A stretch of DNA of 64,000 nt from Amphiprion ocellaris (taxonomy: Eukaryota; Chordata; Actinopteri; Pomacentridae). Shown here piece after piece: positions 24,060-36,400 of the stretch. The stretch's first letter is position 1. Each line of letters begins with the position of its first letter. The stretch covers positions 9,264,005 through 9,328,004 of the forward strand of contig NC_072775.1 of NCBI RefSeq assembly GCF_022539595.1. Reading direction: 5' to 3'. Position numbers and translations under genes: made by a program. The notes under the pieces were generated by a model. That model saw only the letters and a program-made list of their open reading frames with translations. It did not search any database and was not told where the DNA came from.

Positions 24060-24499
24060 AGTTAAAAAATAATTAATTCTTTAATAAAAAATACATTTAT
24101 AAATTCGGCAGCATGAACTTCATTTCCATCAGCCCAGGAGGAGAGAAACAATGAAAACCAACTGTACAGTAGGCATTTATAACCAAACACATTCTGGGAA
24201 GCAAATACATAAAAAATGAGGAAGAAATGGCAGGAGGAACAGCAAAAAACATTTAACTGACTGTAAAATAGCTGAAAAGAAACAGATGGAACAAACAAAA
24301 CAGAACCGAAGAGTTTTCTAACATCAGAGTTTCAACACCACAACAGGACGACGTCGCTTTGGGTTGATCAAAACACCACGAGGTTCACTTCAGTCCTTCT
24401 AATAACAACTACAGCAGCTTGGTACAAAGACGAACAACACTGTGGAGGCAGATCTCACATCCAGGCGTCCTCATGCACTGGATTCACAATCTGCTTCAC
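24060..24499 (-). other. Possible 3'-terminal exon (tnk2 3' UTR?)
   Basis: On the minus strand a 3' splice-site-like CTGATTCAG at 24500-24508 is followed by GTGAAGCAG. If the last recognised tnk2 exon is spliced at 30288 (ending AG), the first G here completes an Arg codon and the next triplet is TGA (24496-24498), giving a C-terminus ...TTRQR. The following 410 bp look like a 3' UTR and contain ATTAAA at 24080-24085 near the end. In the other frame it reads VKQIVNPVHEDAWM then stop, which I cannot match to any protein. The link to tnk2 is inference. Confidence 0.35.
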
Positions 24500-24508
24500 C
24501 TGAATCAG

Positions 24509-25497
24509 TGCTTAAGGACGGCTTTATCGCACTCTGGGGAGGAAAACTGAGTCACAAAACATTTTAGACTGAAAACAGTGTCTTCTGAAGTATTGGGAGA
24601 GATCCTTAACGGTGGAATCTGGCCGGGAGGCTACAGATTTTACAGCAGCCGTATTGCACACAGGTGTCTCTCAAAATCAGTCCTGTACATCCGTTATGAA
24701 TAAACCAAACCTTGTATTTAGCCTCTTAAATTGCCCAGGTTTGTTGTGGCTTTGTAGTAGCTTTTTTTTTTTTTTTAAGAGGCCGTTTCTGCCTGAAAAT
24801 TTCGTACTCGGACATGTCACATACTAAGGCGTTTCATGGGCATATGTAGGGAAGGTTAGAGGGCACACATGTGGTCAGACACATAAATATGGGTACCTTT
24901 CTTGGTTGGCAAATAGGGTTTCTTTTTTCTACACAAAGAAGCCCCACTCAGATCATGGGTATCTGTAAAGGATTGTTTCCGACATTTGGTTTCCCGCATA
25001 AAAGTGAATTTTGAAATTCAAAGTATGCGGAGCGCCTTTTGTTCCCCTTCCTTTCAGTCCTTCACTATGTGGAATAAAAAAACCAGGACAGGCCCAAAAT
25101 CTTCTCTGTGCTGACTGGCTCTACTGTGACAGTATAGTCAGAAAATGTATTGTCACGTCCAGCAGTGAGTTCATTCAGAGCCGACGTGTCCTCCCACTTT
25201 TAAATTATTGCCCCCAAAGCTGCTGACCCAAATATCACAGTGGTGCTTTCCAGTGATGATTATGGGACAGGATCTGCGCCTTGGGGTGAATTTCACTACG
25301 CCGCTGTTATTAGCTGCCAACGTAGTCTGGGTGTTTGCAGAAAACACCACGCTGGCAGCAGTTTTCAGCTGATGCAAAGGAGTTTCTGCGTAGGCAAAGT
25401 GCTTAGAGGGAGGAAATAAGGAAAGACTACATCTGGGGTGTAGGAAGTTTCCACTGACTGGGTGGCCCTTTTTTTTCTCTTGTGAATTAGTATTTAA
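24509..25497. other. Gene-free stretch
   Basis: No gene or recognised repeat. T runs lie near 24765 and A runs near 25080. Confidence 0.4.
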
Positions 25498-26280
25498 AGG
25501 TGGAGTCTGCAATTCCGTTGATATTTACCTAGTTAACATGTTTAAGTTGGTTAGCAACTGCTGCCTATTACGAGCAGTCTTAACATTTAGCATTTAACAG
25601 CTAAGTCTGACTATCTAGAATTAAAATTACAGATATGAATATCATTTTGACTAGTTTTAATTACACAGTTAGGCAGAATTTTAACTACAGATGTTTATAA
25701 ACGCAGCTTTCCTTTGGATATTGGTCCAACAAAGCTCTTTAACGGTGTTAGAGGAAGTGATGGTGCCTGCTGCGGTTAAGATCATTCGAAAATGGTGTGA
25801 AATAGAAGAAATTTGAGGTAAAAATTTACAATCTTGGCCTCAGGCTACAAGCTAGCTTTTGATGTAACTATCGATATCTGCAACGTCATTTGCCCAAGCT
25901 AAAATTCCAATTCAAGGTATCTGTAATTATAAGGCAGAATTCCACTTAGAGATATCGACATCATTCATCGTTGAAACCTAATTTATATATCTAAACAATT
26001 ACCTTGAATTGAGGAAAAGATATCTTGAAGTAGAATTAGACTGAAAGTACAACTGATCATAATTCAGGTACAAATATACGCAATTCACATTGTGGAAATC
26101 TGCATCTGAACTGTGGAGATCTGTAATGAGAAACAACATAAACATGGATCGTGAAAGTGACATTTGTTCTACAAGAATGATGATGTTGATATCTAAAATG
26201 TTCTTTTCAATTTGGAAGAAGTGAATTACAGGTTAAAACAGCTAAAGAAATGCATTGACTTAGAATCGCTTACTCCACCT
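25498..26280. mobile_element. Non-autonomous element with AGGTGGAGT ends
   Basis: The left end reads TTAAAGGTGGAGTCTGCAAT and the right end, on the minus strand, TTAAAGGTGGAGTAAGCGAT, giving inverted ends of about 20 bp directly inside a TTAA on both sides (25494-25497 and 26281-26284). The 783-bp interior encodes no protein and is rich in GATATC- and CAATTC-like words. TTAA duplication fits a piggyBac-type or similar element, but the ends are not the usual CCC type, so the class is open. Confidence 0.75.
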
Positions 26281-26284
26281 TTAA

Positions 26285-27682
26285 GGGACAGATGGTAAAA
26301 ATCTAATTCGAAAAATGTTATGACTCAAAATGGACATAACAGTCTTCTCTGTCTCTGAGGATAATCTTCAGAATATGTTTAAACAATATACTAATACTTG
26401 AAACAGTTGCCACAAAAACATACATGCCTCTTTATAAGGAGTATTTTGTTTATACCCTTAGAATATAAATTAGACATTTTCGTAGGTCTTTAAAAGAAGA
26501 ACTACTTCTCCAGTCTGTATTTCCATTAATTGTCCTAAATACTGAGCACTGACTGCATTGTGACCAACTTCCCTCTTCATACCATAATTTTATTGAGGGC
26601 TGATTTAAAAAAAAAAAAAAAAAATTATAGACAAATATCAATCAGTCTCTTTTGCAGTGGTATTCTTTCTGCACTTTCCTCCACAGGCTTTCAGCAGCAG
26701 ACAAGCTTCACAATCATGTCTCCACCCCTCTTAATAACAGTTAACAGGCAAAATTATCCCCTGTGCAATATTAGCCTTGACAGCCAATTAAATTTTGCAC
26801 TCTATTGTGCTCAGACATGTCAGAGGTACTTTGATTTTTAAAATTGGTCTTCACAAAATGTACTTGGAAGTGACGCTAACACAGGAGGTTGACCTTTAAT
26901 GAACTGTATGGACATTATATAGGTTCAGTGCTGAGAGTTCAGTAAAATGTGTTTTTTTTTTTGTCAATACAATGACTTCTTGGCAGAGTGTTGATCTTTT
27001 CAGAAAGTGCTACTGTTTATATTGTGCTCATCATCTCATTTTGGCCTCTTCAGGTTCACTTTCAAACTGGCTTTGCTAAAGAAAAGCTCACTGCAGTTGG
27101 TCAACAGTGTAATTGTGGCAGTGAGAGGATCTGACATCCGAGTTTAGTAGCAGCACCCAGAATCTGTTACGCTGTGGGGGTCCGTCAGGGTGACGCGTTT
27201 CAGGCTCACCCACTGGCCCTGAACATATAAGTGCAGTCATTTTTGCCCTTTAAAAAAACCTTTGATTGATGGTGGATGGTGGTAGACAATTTCTCAGCAA
27301 GTGCAACAATCACAAAACTTTCAGACACAAGTCTTTTTTCACTCATGGTACGGTCAGTACAAATGGAGCCATCGCGAATATTTTGTGCTTGATTCTTGAA
27401 TTACAGTCTTCTAATTGGAGACGTGACTGAAGCATCGAACAGAAAGAGTCAGGAGAAGATTCACCTCCTCTGATGATGTTTCACTGAGGACGAAGTTCCA
27501 ATCAGAGCTCAGCAGCTTCAGATTTCTGTCACCGTCTGGAAATGTAAAGACGATTTAGATTAGATTGAGAAAATGATGAGATGAAATGGTAAAACCTCCT
27601 GACTTAACTTGAATAATATTCATATTGTCTTGCAAGAGATTTCCACTTTGAGCATCTGTGTGGTAGTTTGGTGCCACATGGG
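26285..27682. other. Gene-free stretch
   Basis: No gene recognised. A poly(A) run of 18 lies at about 26607. Confidence 0.4.
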
Positions 27683-27972
27683 GCTGCAACTAACAATTAT
27701 TTCCATTGGTGATGAATCAGTAGATTATTTTCTTGTCAAATTGATGAGTTTTTTTATCTATAAGAAGTCAGAAAATGGTGAAAATTGTCGACCAGTGTTT
27801 CTATCACTGTCTTGATTTGTTCACAACCCAAATATATTTAGTTAAAGGAGCTGGAATCACATAATTTAGACTTTTTTCTTTAAAAAAATACTCAAACTAA
27901 CTGATTGATTTTCTAAATAATTGGAGATTAACGTATTACTCAGAAAATAATCAATAAACTGTTGTAGCTCTT
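27683..27972 (+). mobile_element. GCTGCAAC-type interspersed repeat, copy
   Basis: It begins GGGGCTGCAACTAACAATTA and ends TCAATAAACTGTTGTAGCTC, so the ends are near-inverted. The interior has AGAAGTCAGAAAATGGTGAA and GACCAGTGTTT, as in the 37375 copy. Non-coding. Confidence 0.8.
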
Positions 27973-28856
27973 GCGCTGAGTAGTGTACGGGACAGGGGAA
28001 AGGCCCAAAAACGGCGAGACTACACAAAGTCAGCTGTTTGTATTTTGGCGGAAAATGTTCATCTCAGAACCACGTCTGGGACAAAGTCAGTCTGCTGCTG
28101 CTTTTATCAACAAGAGCAGACTTTATACTCGCAGCAAATGCACAACAATGACAGAATAATGTTTGCGATGTAAATAAACCACTTTAATTCATCTCTCCAC
28201 CCAGAAGATGTTTGAATTAGCATATAAAAATATGTTTATTGTGTCTGAAGCAGGAGCGTCAGTAAATCAGTCTGCACCGATCTATAAAAATGATCCTGAC
28301 AGTACCTGTCGTCCACAACTGCTTTAGACTCAACATGAACAGTTTCTGCTTCAGTTCATTAGATCCCTGCAGCCATCTGAAGGAAGCAGGTCACATATGT
28401 TGACAAATGTGCTGCCTTTGACTTCAGAAGTGCCAGAGTGTAACAAACATCTGCTTTGTTTACCTCCATTAAATCATACTTTGCTACAAAATAGCTCCAT
28501 TCAGTTCTACATACATCAGACCAGTGCGTTATAACACAGAACTGAGGTTTTTATGTGGGAGACGTTATACTACTATGGCTCATTGTTCCCCTGTATCTTT
28601 CTTTTCAGCAAAGGCAGAATTTCATGTTTTATTTTTGAAGCCCATGACGATACAAATAGTGCCCTGTCATGTTTTACACTGTCACGTCTAGAAAACAAGA
28701 AAAATGAAAGAGAAATATCTCAAACCGATACAGCCTTAGAAATGAATTTATCAACATCTTTAATTATATACTTCCATCATCGTTGTACAAGTTAAGTAAA
28801 AACCAAAATCATCTGCGACAGGCTGTGGGCTGCCGTGCTGCTCTGGATTGTTCAGA
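27973..28856. other. Gene-free stretch
   Basis: No gene recognised. If tnk2 ends at the 30245 stop codon, this lies downstream of it; a minus-strand AATAAA (plus TTTATT near 28234) is one of several possible poly(A) signals. Confidence 0.35.
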
Positions 28857-28893
28857 CAAATACATACATACATACATACATACACACACACAC

Positions 28894-28975
<82 letters not shown>

Positions 28976-28980
28976 GTGTA
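28857..28980. repeat. (CATA)n-(CA)n-(TA)n palindromic microsatellite
   Basis: ACATACATACAT units pass into CACACACA, then ACACGTGTA, a long TA run of about 70 bp, and TACACGTGT. The segment from about 28890 to 28979 is a perfect palindrome capped by CACGTG on both sides. Confidence 0.95.
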
Positions 28981-30244
28981 TCCAACAATATTTGTTTGCC
29001 AAACACCTAAACTTTAGACTGAGCGCCATCATAAATCCCAGATCTGACTCGTTCCTTCTGACAGCCACATGAACAATATGTGACTGAAAGTAAACTCAAC
29101 GTTAAATCAACATAACTTGTGTTAAATTATCAGTGTTAGATTAACGTTAGATTACTTTTTTGTGCATCTTGGCTCTTGCATGCATGTTTGTCTTAGTTGT
29201 CTTGTTGCCGGTTCATATTGTAATTTGTAGACAAATTTAGTCTGTTTACTTCTGAGAACAGCCAGATAACACTACAGCCTGACACATTATGTTACTGAAA
29301 GGAAGGAGTTTCTTAATTAACAGCAGCTCGACAGGTCAAACTGATGAATCTAGTGAACTGAAGCAATTTTCGGCGGCAGGGGAAACTGATCAGGAGCTGG
29401 ACTGTTTTTCCACAGATGCTGCAGTAAACAAACAGGCCATTTGTCCGTTTTGAACATTATTGTTTAGCTCTATATTCATTGACGAAAACTGCAAAACATT
29501 TGGTCGCCATCTTGGAATATCACTTTATATTTAGTATCACTTTCTGAGTCAAAAATAGGTAATCAAAGAATATTTTTTGTCATATATTTCATTAATGAAT
29601 GTAACTCTAGAGGTGAAACTGGCTAGGAGTGAATTTATTAACCACCACACCTTATAGTTTATATTCAACTTCATCCAGCCTTTGGACATGAACCAAAATC
29701 ACAGATATGCTTGAAGACTCTAATACGATTTGGTTAACACAAAGCTTTGTACTTCTTGTTGCACTTGTGCAGCTAAAATGGGGCCTTATTTGTTCCGATA
29801 ATATAATCTTCTTCCATACACTATATTTTTCTTTATGAATAGTTGAACAAAATGGAAAACTTTCTCAGTGTAGCAGCCAAATAAGAGCCTCAGCCTCATT
29901 AATAGAAGACAGCGGTGTTCTCATTGCATCATTCTGCTGCCTGTCTGCGTTCTGTACATGTAGTAAGCAAAGGTGCAGTAACAATATAGTTAGAAGGGAG
30001 AATCTCCAGCAGACCAACTAGAAATCAGATTTTAATGGTATGTTTTCTCATGTCAGTGTGAGGGAAAAAGTCAAATATTAGTAAATTAAATTTCTGGAAA
30101 ATGTCCAAATAGGTATTCAACAGACATTAGTGTCACAGATGCCAGATGTCTTCAAGAAAGAACAAAGGCTCTGGCTTCGATGAAAAGTCAAGACAGATGA
30201 AGAAGAGAGCAGTCGATTAAAAGTAACAGATTTTTTGTCACAGG
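28981..30244. other. Gene-free stretch downstream of tnk2 UBA exon
   Basis: This may be tnk2 3' UTR if the 30245 stop is used, or its last intron if the terminal exon is at 24499. A minus-strand AATAAA is present (plus TTTATT near 29636). No other feature recognised. Confidence 0.4.
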
Positions 30245-30418
30245 TCATGACCCGAAGTTGAGCAAACAAAGCTGCAGAGCACAGTACCTCTGTCTTGTTG
30301 TGGATCCATAGTTATCTAACATCTGAGTGCTGGCCACCTCCAGGTTCCAGTCACACATCTCCAGCAGCTTTAGACACTCCAACCTGCTCCTCAGACCCAA
30401 ACAGAACAACTGCTCCAC
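30245..30418 (-). CDS. tnk2: tnk2 exon 17: UBA domain, second part and possible stop
   Basis: Encodes VEQLFCLGLRSRLECLKLLE, MCDWNLEVASTQMLDNYGST, TRQR, matching the end of ACK1. If read on, 13 more codons lead to TGA at 30245-30247. Alternatively a weak donor AG|GTACTG at 30288/30287 could end the exon; then the last exon lies further down, perhaps at 24499. The sequence up to TRQR is firm; the end is not. Confidence 0.9.
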   Translation of the reverse strand: MEQLFCLGLRSRLECLKLLEMCDWNLEVASTQMLDNYGSTTRQRYCALQLCLLNFGS

Positions 30419-33400
30419 CTGCAGAAAGGCAGATAACAGAGGTCAAAGCACCGTACAAAGAAGTCAGGACGGGATGAGATGGCACAATTTAGGAGAGTCA
30501 CTTCGCAGCACTTTATAGGGCACAACTACAGAATTCATCTTTGTTTAGTCTTTACTGTGGATGAGATTGGAGTGCCAGAGTATAGAATTATTTCAGTCTT
30601 TATACAAGCTCAGCGTGTTGTTCAAACATGATTCTGATGCTTACACTGAAGCTGAGACCTCTGGATTGCATTTTTCTTTATCATATAGACTTTTGCCAGC
30701 ACTATTAAGGAAGACTCAAGTGTTCCCTTGTGAACACTGTCGTCTAATCACATCTTGCTTGCTGTGCAGTGAGCCCAACCATAGCCAGTTAAGAGGGTGT
30801 TGAGGATGCTGTAGACATAAGAGTGTCTTAATGCTTTTGTATTTATAGTCACCCCACTGCAGCAGCAATGTCCTGATTTTCCCTTAAGGACCAACTAAGT
30901 TATCTTATCATGTCCTGGAATGAGCCTGTAAAGTGAAAATTACACCTTGCAAGTTTCCCTGACTACCTGTTTGCAGTTCTAAAGAAGGTTATTACAGAAA
31001 ACAACTCACGCTGTGACCTGAGATGCAGTCAGCTGGATTTCTGAGGATCCTTCTGCAGCACAGCAGTGTGGACCACTGAGGACTCCTCTCTCTTTTAATA
31101 ATTGTGATACTGCAAAATAACCATCCTTTGTGTGATGGACTAGAACCACGAAATGTTTGTTGCCCTTTGTTTTGTTCTATATTGCGCAGGTTTGTGTGTA
31201 TAATGTACTTCAAGACTATGAAACCCAAAAACTGAAAAAAGGCAGCAAAAGGTTATCCTAGGTTTCAGAATAAAACAGTATACATTATTGAATAATATTG
31301 TTTTAAATAAAGTGTATAAAGACAAGTGAAGATTTTCACCTTTCTTTTAAATCCCAATCAACTAAATAATCTAACTTTATATATTAGAACTTTTTGGATT
31401 TTTCTGACATTATTATAAAGGAAACATGAAAATACAGACATCTGCAAAATGTGAAAGATGGCAAACTAAAGTGGATTGTCCACTAATCACAAGATTGGCA
31501 TTTCGATCCGCCGCCCTACACGCGTCCTTGTGCAAGACACTGAACTCGAAGTTGTTCCCAGTGCTACCAATGTGTGTGAATATGATTGGATGAATGAGAA
31601 ATGCATTGTAAAGAGCTTCCTTCCTAAGGTAGAAAGGCGCTATATAAGTCTAGACCCTTTACCATTTATTATGTTAGCAGTAGAGAATGGTCTGACTGCA
31701 CCTCATTATCATTCTGCCAAAGGAGGGATTAACAGTCCGGCTTGTTTGTCTTTCTATAAATGTGTCACAATCGTCTGAGCCCAGGATGTAGTGAAGGTGC
31801 CCCTGCAAAATTGTAATGGGGGAACTTGTTTTGGACTAGGGAAGAACAGTTTCAAAATATTTTAAATTGAAATTTCAATCTTAAAGAACGCAATCAACAA
31901 ATCCCAAATACGCCTGCATTACTGGACTATCCAAATCTTGGTCAAGTCTTGCCATTATCAGCAAAGCAAAGATGTTTTTGATAATGGTAGCACGCAGATC
32001 GGGGAAGTGGAATAGACTTACACATGAAAATGATGCTATGAAGATAAATGTACAGTCTATGAACTTTTAAGTAATGTTAGCTAGATAACTTTGTTAGTGT
32101 TAACCCTTTGGTGTGCAGTGTGAGTCAGGAGATAGCCATTTTCCATTGGATTTGGGTCACTTTTGACCCATGTCGCACATCAAAGGGTTCTCAGTAAGTG
32201 CAGAAGATTTTCCATAGCATAGTTACAAATGCTCTCACCTTTAGATAATGTACAGCTTTCTGGACATTCCAGTTGTGGTTCTGGAGGGCGGCTTGGCACT
32301 CCTCTATTGTCACACCGTGAACTGCCTCCTGCACCTGAAAAACACAACATTGTAAATCTCTGCAACAACCAAGAACACTTGGAATTCCTGGCTCTGACTC
32401 TTCACTCCTGTTGATGCACCTCAGTACTAATGTCACTACAAACATCAGAAACTCTTCTTTTTCTTTCTTCTAACTTAACATTAATAGTTAAAACAAACAA
32501 CAGACTTACTTTTAGTTTCACCTGCAAAGTGATGATAAGAATCCCAGTCCTGAGATTTAAGCATCACTGCATTGATCAGATATGGAGCAGTCTCATATCT
32601 CTTCACAAACTTAATCATATTTGCCTGAATTAGAGTAATTACTTTATCCATCTTAAGCTGACTAATTCTGACACAGAGTTTGTGTTCCTGGTGTGGTGGA
32701 ACTTTGTAGCAGCAACAATCATTGATTTTAATTTTTTTGGGTGTCAATATTTCTTTTCTTTTTTCCCGAACTTGATCGATACCTTTAACAACATCATACA
32801 TTGACACCCCCTGCTGCATCCACACTAATATTTCAAATACTACAGCTACTACATGTCTCTGTCTTATAGTGAACTCGCCTGCAGTGCAGTTTATATATGG
32901 CCCCATATTCTCACTTCGCTACTCCTCGAGTGCAGCCAAAGATCTCAGTATCCTCTACAAAATGCCAAATGCCTCATCAGTGTAGTGCCTTCAGTGCCTC
33001 GCAGTGATTCTGACTCCGGTCCAGTCAGGCTTGGTCGGTGTCAGAATCAATCGGCCGGCATAAAGAAACCCAATCAAACTTTGCTACATCATCTTTCAAA
33101 TTCAATTCTCAGCAAAAATTAATATGGCCTTTGTCTCCCAAAGAAACGTTGGCATATTTTAAATAAGTTATGAAGGCAATATTGAAAATGGAAGAAAGTG
33201 TGTGCTCAAGCATCAAGTTCTATACTGAATTTCACATTTATTTAGTCTAATTCACTGACTTTCCAAAGTTCAGCTCCACTTTGAAAATGATGCTGTCACA
33301 CATCAGTCATAATTTGCTTAATGGATAATGATCTGAAGTTGAAGAGAGAGATAATCTGGTCTATTGTCATAGATTTGAGCACTTAAAAGTTGCTACTATA

Positions 33401-36400
33401 TGCGCCAGAATTCGCTAAATGCTAATGTTTTTTCCTGAAATGGAGACACACTCACACTTTTCCTCCCAGACAACATTAACTGTAGTGAAGTTTATAACTT
33501 TAATTACCTTTCAGCAAGTTCTTAACGTTTCAAGTACAGTGTGTTTCAAGTACGATGTTGCAAAAGGCGACTCAAATATCTGTGGCCTTACCATTTTGAC
33601 CCTGTCAGCTAAGTTCCCTCCTCCGTCTGTCCTGGTACAGGAAGCAGTGCCCACCGGTGCTGCCAGTCCATCTGAACACACACGAGGGAGACTAACTGAT
33701 GTCTTCATCCCTGACCGCTGTCCACTCAGAGTGCTGTTGTTATTGGAGGAGAAATTAGCCTTTAGCTCGCCCGGCTGGACCAACCCCTGTCCCTGGACGT
33801 GACCCTGGACTGTCTGATTGCTGACTACCATGGGTCGGACGGTGGCAGTGTTAGCTTGCCGTGCATGCCTGTCCTCCACGTCGCCAGCAGGAAGGCTCTC
33901 TGCCTCCCTGAAAAAGCGGTCGAATCGATCAAGGTACGGCGGCCTCTCTGGCAGGAGGTAATAGTGGGTGTTACTGACCTTACGCCCGTCACGGACGATA
34001 GGCAGGATACAGGGGCCCTTGTTGGCAGCGTCCTTCCCCTGCGCCTGGATCACTTTGGGTGCAGCATATTTAGGATCTGAGGCAAAGCTGTGTGTAGTAG
34101 GCATGAGTTTACCTGGAGAGGTGGAGAGGTAGGAGCTGTAGGTGTGTGTTGGGGGGCAGGATGTGAGGGCAGCGGGGCTGACAGAGTAGAGCCTCTGCTG
34201 GGGGGAGCCCACGACCAGACCCATGGGGCTCGGAGTTCTGGAGCCTGGCTGAGACAAAGGGTCTCTGGGGGGGATCTGAGGTGGTTGGTCCTGGCTTGAG
34301 CCTGAAACATCCTCTGTGGTGTCAGCTGGCATTGGAGAAAGAGAGAGGTCCCTTGACCAGCGAGCAGATGTGTAGTCGCCTCTTTTTATGGGACGAGGGG
34401 GGATGGGGACACGAGGTGGGATCTGGGGTTTGTCCTCATTGGAGGAGAGGACACTCTGCTGTTGTCCCTCAAAGGTCTGGGGGTTCTGAGGATTCTGGGG
34501 ACATGAAGTTGAGCTGTGGGAGGGCGAACACGACCGATGAGCGCTTCCGGTCGGTACATTGAGCCTCCTCATGCACTCCTGCTGGAGTTCTTGAAAGATC
34601 TCTGCAGACTGGGAGAAAGAGGAGGACAGACCCCGGCTCTGCTTACTGGGAAGAAAGAGGTTGTCCTCGAGACCTGGTCTGTCTGGACTCTCTATCTTCT
34701 GCCCAGAGAAGGGAGCTTCTTCTGAATATTGGACATCGTTAGGCTCCTCCTCATGCTGCTGCTCCGAGCTGTTGATGGAGCTCACCTTTGTGGAGAAAGA
34801 AGATTGAAGATCATTTTCCCAACATGCAACAATGTACAGCTAGATGTGGATAATAGAAGGACACAAAATGAAAACTGGTCTACCTCTGTTACTGCTGCAC
34901 TTTTGTCCCTCACATATGCATACCACTTATGTGCAATAACTGTTTCAACCTCATGTAAATAGTCTTCCTTAAAAAAAAAAAAAAAAAACATCTTCTATGT
35001 ATATAATGTTCTCTTCGTTTTTGCACTGTGTGTTTCTAATTTATTCTGTACTGCCTTTATACTATTTTTTTCTACTTGGAGCTGCTGTAACAGTGAACTT
35101 TGCCCACTGTGGGATCAATAAAGTTTATCTTATCTTATCTTATGATCACACTTTCTGTAAATTTTGTCAAAAAGTGAAGGGCATTGTATTACCATACCTC
35201 CATATCATCTTCATCTTGGGCTACGTCGTCGTAGGCTGGAGGTGGAGGTAACGGCCTTGCATCCCAGTCCACTACAGGTGTTGGGTGAAGGGGGCGGGGC
35301 AGTGATCTAGATGGGCTTTGAGGTGGAGTTCTGTCCAGGATGTTCTCTGCTTCCAAAGCTAGTCTGGCCAATGAAGGAATCTGAATTTCAACCACAGGGG
35401 AGGGGGTAGGTGTGGATGGGGGGAACTCCTCCCCAAAGTCAATGAGGGAAACTTCACTGTTGGGATTGTGGCCTGAAGTCCTGTTGCTCCCCTGTTTGGA
35501 CGCAGAGACCCACGCAGCCGGTTTAAGCTTGAGGCCTTTGACAGAGCCTGTTTTCCGCAAAGATAATCTCTTTAGTCCTGTAGAGGTCAGATCCTCTTCC
35601 TCGTTTACTGGATCATAGCAAGGTTCTGTAGATGAAACAATACATTTGTTACTTGGCTGAATAAAGTTTAGAGAGTAATGACACCAAAGCTCTTTAGGAT
35701 CACTAGACACCACAAAATACAAAACCCTGCTCCACAACAACTCTCCAGGTGTGAAGTTAGTCCTACAGTGCACATCTGTTAGCAGGACAGAGGGATGGAA
35801 AGATGGAGAAACACTGATGTTAAGAAAGGAAAAAAGTAGCTTAGAAAATCACTGCAAAGACAAGTAAAGTAAAGACGAAAAATGTGGGATGTACCTTGGA
35901 GAAGTGGAGCTAGGAGGGAACAGAGAGGGCAGGAGCAATGGGTGAGGAGCTGCTGAGAGAAACCAAACTTACTCTTGATTAAAACTGCTGGTTGAGGAGG
36001 ACGGGGAGGAGGTTCCTCTGGAAAAATTAAAAATGGATGCCGCCGCCGCAAAGGAGAATCAAAGGAAACAAAGAGGGGGGAAAATAAGAGCAGCAAAGAT
36101 AGCAAGATTGAAGATAAAACAAACAAGCAAATGTCAGGTTGCATATGAAAGCTTTGTTAGGATAAAAGAAAAGAAAGCTGGTGGGTGTTATCTCACTGCA
36201 AAATCTGCACTGACACGACTTTAAAATCTAACCCGCAATCCAGAATGTAAATGACAAAAAGACAGCAGTATCATTTCAATATGGAATCTGATCACTCTGT
36301 AATTGAAGAGCGGGTATATTAGTATAGGGACTATCTCAATGCAACAGTTAAATCTAAGATATTTTCCCAGGTTTCTTTACCTACTTGTATTTAAAGTTAC

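Noticed and set aside
24452..24499. VKQIVNPVHEDAWM before a stop, as the last exon of another gene
   Set aside because: I could not match it to a protein and found no upstream exons of a second minus-strand gene between here and tnk2. Kept only as a possible tnk2 3' UTR exon.
28760..29072. Several Tyr/Ile repeat open frames
   Set aside because: Translations of the CA/TA microsatellite.
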